Shown: positions 59,845-64,000 of the stretch, one piece after another
Position numbering within the stretch: position 1 is the first letter of the stretch
Layout of the letters: the number at the start of each line of letters is the position of its first letter
The notes under the pieces: model-generated
Told to the model about the DNA's origin: nothing
Seen by the model: the letters and a program-made list of their open reading frames with translations, nothing else
The model's database searches: none
Assembly: GCA_035523995.1 (NCBI GenBank)
Contig: DATKPQ010000013.1
Location: 1-64,000 of the forward strand
DNA: 64,000 nucleotides
From: JASHVB01 sp035523995
GTDB taxonomy: Bacteria; Pseudomonadota; Alphaproteobacteria; Acetobacterales; Acetobacteraceae
Direction: 5' to 3'
Translations under genes and position numbers: made by a program

Positions 59845-60873
59845 ATGGCCGAGCCCATGCATCGCTTTGTCGAGACAAATGGCATCCGCATGCACATCGC
59901 CGAGCTTGGCAGTGGGCCGCTGGTTCTGCTGTGCCACGGGTTTCCGGAGTCCTGGTACTCCTGGCGGCATCAACTGCGGGGCCTCGCCGAGGGGGGCTAC
60001 CACGCGGTTGCCCCCGACATGCGTGGCTACGGCCAGACCGACCGTCCCGATGCGATCGACCAGTACACGCTGCTGCATCTGGTTGGCGACATGGTAGGCT
60101 TGGTGGACGCGCTTGGAGAGCAAGCCGCAGTGATCGTGGGGCACGACTGGGGGGCGCCGGTCGCTTGGACCGCGGCCTTGCTGCGGCCGGACCGGTTCCG
60201 TGGCGTTGTCGGATTGTCGGTGCCGTTTCTCCCTCGCGGACCGGCCCGGCCGACATCGCTGATGCCGCAGACCGACGATGCGGTGTTCTATCAGCTCTAT
60301 TTTCAGACTCCCGGCGTGGCGGAGGCCGACTATGCCCACGATGTGCGCGCCTTCATCCGTACCAACTTGTTCGTCAATTCGGGCGATGGTCCGATGCGGA
60401 GCCGTGTTCCCGGTAGCGGGCCGGTGGGCATGGTGCCGCGAGTCGGCGGTTTGCGCGCGCGATGGAGCAATTTCGCGGTGCCAGAGACGTTGCCAGCGTG
60501 GTGCAGCGAAGCCGATGTGGATTTCTATGCTGGCGAATTTTCCCGCAGCGGCTTCGGCGGAGGTCTCAACTATTATCGCAACATTGATCGGAACTGGGAA
60601 TTGCTGGCGCCGTTAGCCGGCGCGCAGGTGCCGGTGCCGGCGCTTTATATCGTGGGGCAGTATGACCTTGTGCTGGCGTTCGACAATATGAGGAAGGTTG
60701 TTGCCAACCTGACGGCATTCGTTCCCTGTCTGCGAGCGACGATCGTGTTGCCTGGCTGCGGCCATTGGACGCAGCAGGAGAGGCCCGCCGAGGTCAATGC
60801 GGCGTTGCTGGGGTTTCTGCGCGCGGTTGGGCAGCGTGATCCTGACGCCGAATCCCGCAGGTCGTGTGAATAG
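59845..60873 (+). CDS. Epoxide hydrolase-type alpha/beta hydrolase
   Basis: 342 residues. HGFPESWYSWRHQL (oxyanion HGxP), nucleophile Asp in VGHDWGAPVAW, cap-domain tyrosines (FYQLYFQTPGVAEADY; NYYRN) and C-terminal catalytic His in GCGHWTQQE, matching soluble epoxide hydrolases. Converts epoxides to diols. Stand-alone gene with an in-phase MAEPMHRFVETNGIRMH start. Substrate unknown. Confidence 0.92.
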   Translation: MAEPMHRFVETNGIRMHIAELGSGPLVLLCHGFPESWYSWRHQLRGLAEGGYHAVAPDMRGYGQTDRPDAIDQYTLLHLVGDMVGLVDALGEQAAVIVGHDWGAPVAWTAALLRPDRFRGVVGLSVPFLPRGPARPTSLMPQTDDAVFYQLYFQTPGVAEADYAHDVRAFIRTNLFVNSGDGPMRSRVPGSGPVGMVPRVGGLRARWSNFAVPETLPAWCSEADVDFYAGEFSRSGFGGGLNYYRNIDRNWELLAPLAGAQVPVPALYIVGQYDLVLAFDNMRKVVANLTAFVPCLRATIVLPGCGHWTQQERPAEVNAALLGFLRAVGQRDPDAESRRSCE

Positions 60874-60930
60874 TGATATCAACATTACCAAGCGCCTGCA
60901 CGAGCGGATCACAGGACTTAAATGGGGATT

Positions 60931-62094
60931 CTAATCAGTCGCTGATAAGCTGAATCTTGCGGCCACCGTGCGCGCACAGCGTGCGAGAAACGGTACGCCG
61001 TGGCGCATGCCCACTCGCAGGCTGCGTGTATAAAACCCCTGTGGCGGCACCAGCCGAATCGCATCCCGCACACGTCCCGCGAAACCGATGCGTAACGCGC
61101 GGGCCAGCAACAGCCGCGTCAGAATGGTCTCATTGTCCACGGACAGCAGGTCGCGTCCGTTGCGCAATGCCTGTGCGATGAAGCGGCAATCCTCGGCATC
61201 CGGCTCGAACGGTCGATACATCGCCATCTCCACCAGCTTCGCGGAAATGGCGAGATCGAACCAGGGCTTTTCGTCTGCTGTGAGCATTGGTGACGCAAGG
61301 TCGCGCAGCGCGGCCAGCGAGGTCTGGCTATCTTGCCGTGCCATGAAGGCGCGTGTGAATACCGGCAGGTCGGCGCGGCCGCTGCGGCGGCGTTTCGCCG
61401 ACATCGCGACCAGTTGCGAACACACCGCCATCACGCGGCCATGCCGGATCGAGCGGCTGGAAATACTGCCCGCATGCAGCCGGTAATCGCCGAGTACTTC
61501 CGGCAGGTTATGCAGGCGGCCGATTTCCTGGAGGCGCCAGCAGAGATCGCTGTCCTCGGCGACGTGCATGGGACGGAAGGCGCCGATGCGCAGCAGCGCC
61601 TGCCGCCGTGCCAGCAGGAATGGGCCTGGCACGTAAGGTTCCTGCGCCGGCAGGAAATCGACATTCGCGAGACCCGGGGGACGATAGTCGCTTCGCGTAC
61701 CGACTGGCTGGCCGTCTGCGTCGATGTGCCGCACGTCGCAGCCGACGCCCACGCAATCCGGATGGGTGCGAAGATAGTAAATCTGACGCTCGAGTCGTTC
61801 CGGCCAGGCCACGTCATCGGCATCCTGGCGTGCGACGAACTCGGCGTCTGTCATGCGCAGGGCAAGGTTCAGTGCGGCGACCACGCCTTGTTCCGGGCCA
61901 TGTACGACGTGGATGCGCGGGTCCGTTGAGGCCATTTCGGCGAGGATGGTGCCGGTCGCGTCCGAGGAACCGTCGTCCACCGCAATGAGGCGCCACGCGG
62001 TAAAAGTCTGGTGTTGCAGGCTCTCGATCGTGGTGCGCACGGTGGCGGCGGCGTTGCGCGCGGGAACGATGATGTCGACAGCCGGGCGCGCCAT
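60931..62094 (-). CDS. Family 2 glycosyltransferase
   Basis: 387 residues, GT-A fold: VDIIVPARNAAATVRTTIESLQHQTF, VDDGSSDATG, and ARQDADDVAWPERLERQIYYL (DxD), then EDSDLCWRLQEIG (the later acidic/catalytic motif). No membrane helices, so a cytoplasmic or peripheral enzyme adding a sugar to a lipid-linked glycan. Its ATG overlaps the flippase stop (TAATG), so the two are translationally coupled. Acceptor and sugar unknown. Confidence 0.92.
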   Translation of the reverse strand: MARPAVDIIVPARNAAATVRTTIESLQHQTFTAWRLIAVDDGSSDATGTILAEMASTDPRIHVVHGPEQGVVAALNLALRMTDAEFVARQDADDVAWPERLERQIYYLRTHPDCVGVGCDVRHIDADGQPVGTRSDYRPPGLANVDFLPAQEPYVPGPFLLARRQALLRIGAFRPMHVAEDSDLCWRLQEIGRLHNLPEVLGDYRLHAGSISSRSIRHGRVMAVCSQLVAMSAKRRRSGRADLPVFTRAFMARQDSQTSLAALRDLASPMLTADEKPWFDLAISAKLVEMAMYRPFEPDAEDCRFIAQALRNGRDLLSVDNETILTRLLLARALRIGFAGRVRDAIRLVPPQGFYTRSLRVGMRHGVPFLARCARTVAARFSLSATD

Positions 62095-63692
62095 TATGGC
62101 CGTGCCTCGGTTGCTGCGCGTACTGCGCTGTGTGGCCGCCGCAGGAGCGGCAGCCGTTGTAACGCCTGGCGCGCCAGTTCGGCGAGCAAGGCGCGGCCGC
62201 GTGGGAAGACAGAGAGCGAGGCCATGAAAGTGGCATAGGCTAACATCAGGCTCACCGATAGCCGCGCCAGCGTGCCGGGCAGCCATGCGGTGATTTCCGA
62301 TTGCACGGCGCAGGTCGATGCTATGCAAAACAGGAAAGGAGTCACTGACGCCCAGAAATCGCGCCCGCGTAGCGGCCCGGTGCGCGTTCCGATACGCCAG
62401 AGATAGCAGATCTCGCCGAAAGAGGCCGCGGCATAGCCGGCGGCGACGCCTGCCGGCCCCCAGCGCAGGCCGATGGCGAAAGCGCAAATGAACAGAATTG
62501 ATGTCGGAACGCTCCAGTTGCGTAATTCGGCGGTACGTCCCTGGCTGACGAACAACCATCCCATGCTGTACGACAGCGGCGCGATGAAGGCGTCGAGTCC
62601 GAGCCATTGGAAGATCGGTGCGACGCCAGACCAGTGTGGGCCGAGCGCCACGTTTACCAGCGCGCGATTGCTCATCAACATGAAGATCAGGCCGGGGTAG
62701 AGAAGCAGCAGCAGCGATTCCAGCATCCGGCAGTAGGCTTTGCGATAGAAAGCGGGCTGGCCTTGGCTGCGCGACAGCAACGGCACGGCAACCTTGGTGA
62801 ACGGGATGCAGAGTTGGGTAAAGGGCAGCAGCGTGATTTTGAATGCGCGATTGTACAGGCCCAACGCATACTCGCCGGAGAAGCGTCCGAGCAGGATGCT
62901 ATCGGTGTTATGGGAGAAGAAATTCATGATTCTGAAGGCAGTGATGTTACCGCCGAAACGCAGTAGCGATTTCATCTCGGCAACGCGACCGGGGCGGCCG
63001 GGGACCCAGCCGGTGACGGTCCATGCGATGATAATGGCGACGACGGATGTCACCGCTTGCGCGGTCAGAATGGACCAGTAACCCGCGCCCAGGCGGGCCG
63101 CGGCGATGCCGGCGGGAAGTCCCACGGCGAAGCTGCCGAGATCCAGCATCGCCAGCGCTCGAAACCGCATGTGCCGCGTCAGCAACGCCTGGTGCTGGCT
63201 GTAGAGGCCGCCCAGGAGCAGTAACGATCCGGCAACGACCATCACGCCCTGAACGCGCGGTTCGTGATAGAACGAGGCGACGAATGGGGACGCGGCGATA
63301 CAGATCGCGGCCAGTATCAATCCGGTCAAGAAATTCACCCAGAACAGGAAACTGAGTTGCGCGTGGGTTATGTGCTCGCGCTGGATGGTTGCCTCGGTGA
63401 GGCCGAGGTCGGCGAACATCTGTACAAACGCGATCGCAGGCGCCGCCATGGCGATCAGCCCGAAATCGGCCGGCAGCAGCAGCCGCACCATGATGATCTG
63501 GTAGACGAAACGAAGGCCGAATTTCCCCCCCTCCGCGCCGACGTTGACGATGACGCCGCGGACGGAGTCGGATTTCAAGCGGGTGTTCGCTGCAAGGTCA
63601 GGCTCGACCGGTGCTGCGGGGGCCGCCTGGGTGGAAGCTGCCGCTTGGGGTGGGGCGGCGATCGTTTCAATTTCCGGCATCGTCATCGGCAT
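62094..63692 (-). CDS. Wzx/MurJ-like oligosaccharide flippase
   Basis: 532 residues, about 12-14 membrane helices of the MOP exporter superfamily (polysaccharide_synt type): NVGAEGGKFGLRFVYQIIMVRLLLPADFGLIAMA, FADLGLTEATIQREH, FRIMNFFSHNTDSILLGRFSGEYALGLYNRAFKI. Ala/Pro-rich cytoplasmic N-terminus of ~40 residues. Moves lipid-linked oligosaccharide across the inner membrane for capsule, EPS or O-antigen. Directly precedes a glycosyltransferase gene. With the sugar transferase at 34783 it indicates surface-polysaccharide assembly, although they are 27 kb apart. Confidence 0.92.
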   Translation of the reverse strand: MPMTMPEIETIAAPPQAAASTQAAPAAPVEPDLAANTRLKSDSVRGVIVNVGAEGGKFGLRFVYQIIMVRLLLPADFGLIAMAAPAIAFVQMFADLGLTEATIQREHITHAQLSFLFWVNFLTGLILAAICIAASPFVASFYHEPRVQGVMVVAGSLLLLGGLYSQHQALLTRHMRFRALAMLDLGSFAVGLPAGIAAARLGAGYWSILTAQAVTSVVAIIIAWTVTGWVPGRPGRVAEMKSLLRFGGNITAFRIMNFFSHNTDSILLGRFSGEYALGLYNRAFKITLLPFTQLCIPFTKVAVPLLSRSQGQPAFYRKAYCRMLESLLLLLYPGLIFMLMSNRALVNVALGPHWSGVAPIFQWLGLDAFIAPLSYSMGWLFVSQGRTAELRNWSVPTSILFICAFAIGLRWGPAGVAAGYAAASFGEICYLWRIGTRTGPLRGRDFWASVTPFLFCIASTCAVQSEITAWLPGTLARLSVSLMLAYATFMASLSVFPRGRALLAELARQALQRLPLLRRPHSAVRAATEARP

Positions 63693-63884
63693 GGATCACA
63701 GTCGCGTTATCTGCCGCGGCAGGCGTGACGCCGGCGCGGCTGAACGATGTCTGGCGGCAGAAGAGCGCCCAACGCGGCATGACGCCGGATGCCCCGAGCG
63801 TGCGGCATTCCGAACCCAACCTCTACCTCCACGGATTTTTGTCACCTGGCAACCGCGGCATGAACGCCGCCGGATCAGTTCGGT

Positions 63885-64000
63885 TCACCGGATGCTGAAC
63901 GGGATCGCCAGGGTGGCGGTCTGGCGCAGCGCCGTCGTCTCGGTCCGGCACAGCGCCGCCCGGTTTCCGGAACCTGCGGTGGAGTTGGCTGACCTCCGCG
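63885..64000 (-). CDS. C-terminal end of an unidentified protein, cut by window edge
   Basis: About 38 codons on the minus strand ending ALRQTATLAIPFSIR then TGA at 63885-63887. The frame is open to the right edge. Too short to identify; the beta-strand-like end could belong to an exported protein. It would lie upstream of the flippase on the same strand with ~190 bases between. Confidence 0.35.
   Translation of the reverse strand, partial: RRSANSTAGSGNRAALCRTETTALRQTATLAIPFSIR

Overview
The window is high-GC, gene-dense bacterial chromosome. It most likely comes from an acetic-acid-bacterium-like alphaproteobacterium (order Rhodospirillales, family Acetobacteraceae). Evidence: the alphaproteobacterial order hisS-prfA-prmC-DUF4167, gltX divergent from comEC, FixJ-type two-component proteins, FNR/FixK-type boxes and PEP-CTERM surface proteins. 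Genus assignment is inference. No rRNA, tRNA, CRISPR array, prophage or intact insertion sequence was seen.

Layout. 1-16.4 kb: 3'-truncated asd, then scattered catabolic genes: an FAH-fold hydratase, LigJ-type 4-oxalomesaconate hydratase, an SDR, an amidohydrolase, and a homogentisate-dioxygenase-like protein divergent from an IclR regulator. Between them lie a large chemoreceptor, a TPR/ATP-grasp protein and a decayed stretch (8.4-9.8 kb) of gene fragments, an orphan BrnA antitoxin and palindromic repeats. 16.4-25.5 kb: a PAS histidine kinase with FixJ-like and single-domain response regulators, a winged-helix/NB-ARC regulator followed by a 101-bp tandem duplication, an anion transporter and a glutamine-synthetase-like ligase. 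25.4-35.5 kb: opgG-opgH (periplasmic glucans), a DedA-type membrane protein, a ThDP enzyme, two divergent PEP-CTERM genes separated by two perfect CRP-type palindromes, and a sugar transferase. 35.9-40 kb: D-aminoacylase-type amidohydrolase, Uma2 protein, a frameshifted Mrr-like remnant, a PEBP protein and a VOC protein. 40.3-49.1 kb: translation and housekeeping block hisS, prfA, prmC, DUF4167, gltX and comEC. Between gltX and a small membrane protein is a candidate FNR-activated small RNA with anti-Shine-Dalgarno motifs and an intrinsic terminator. 49.1-58.6 kb: Mn catalase, a PpiC-type isomerase, a PEP-CTERM protein and a 2161-residue repeat protein. 58.7-64 kb: argB, epoxide hydrolase, and a glycosyltransferase/flippase pair for surface polysaccharide.

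Themes. Cell-surface biology dominates the accessory content: PEP-CTERM proteins, the giant DUF11-repeat protein, a sugar transferase, Wzx-like flippase plus GT2, and glucan synthesis. Redox/oxygen regulation is suggested by FNR boxes, CRP-type sites and a chemoreceptor with a CXXCH haem-c motif plus a zinc-binding CZB domain. Several palindromic repeat families are scattered through the window. Two copies of one family lie inside the open 5' ends of prmC and comEC, reminiscent of Rickettsia palindromic elements.
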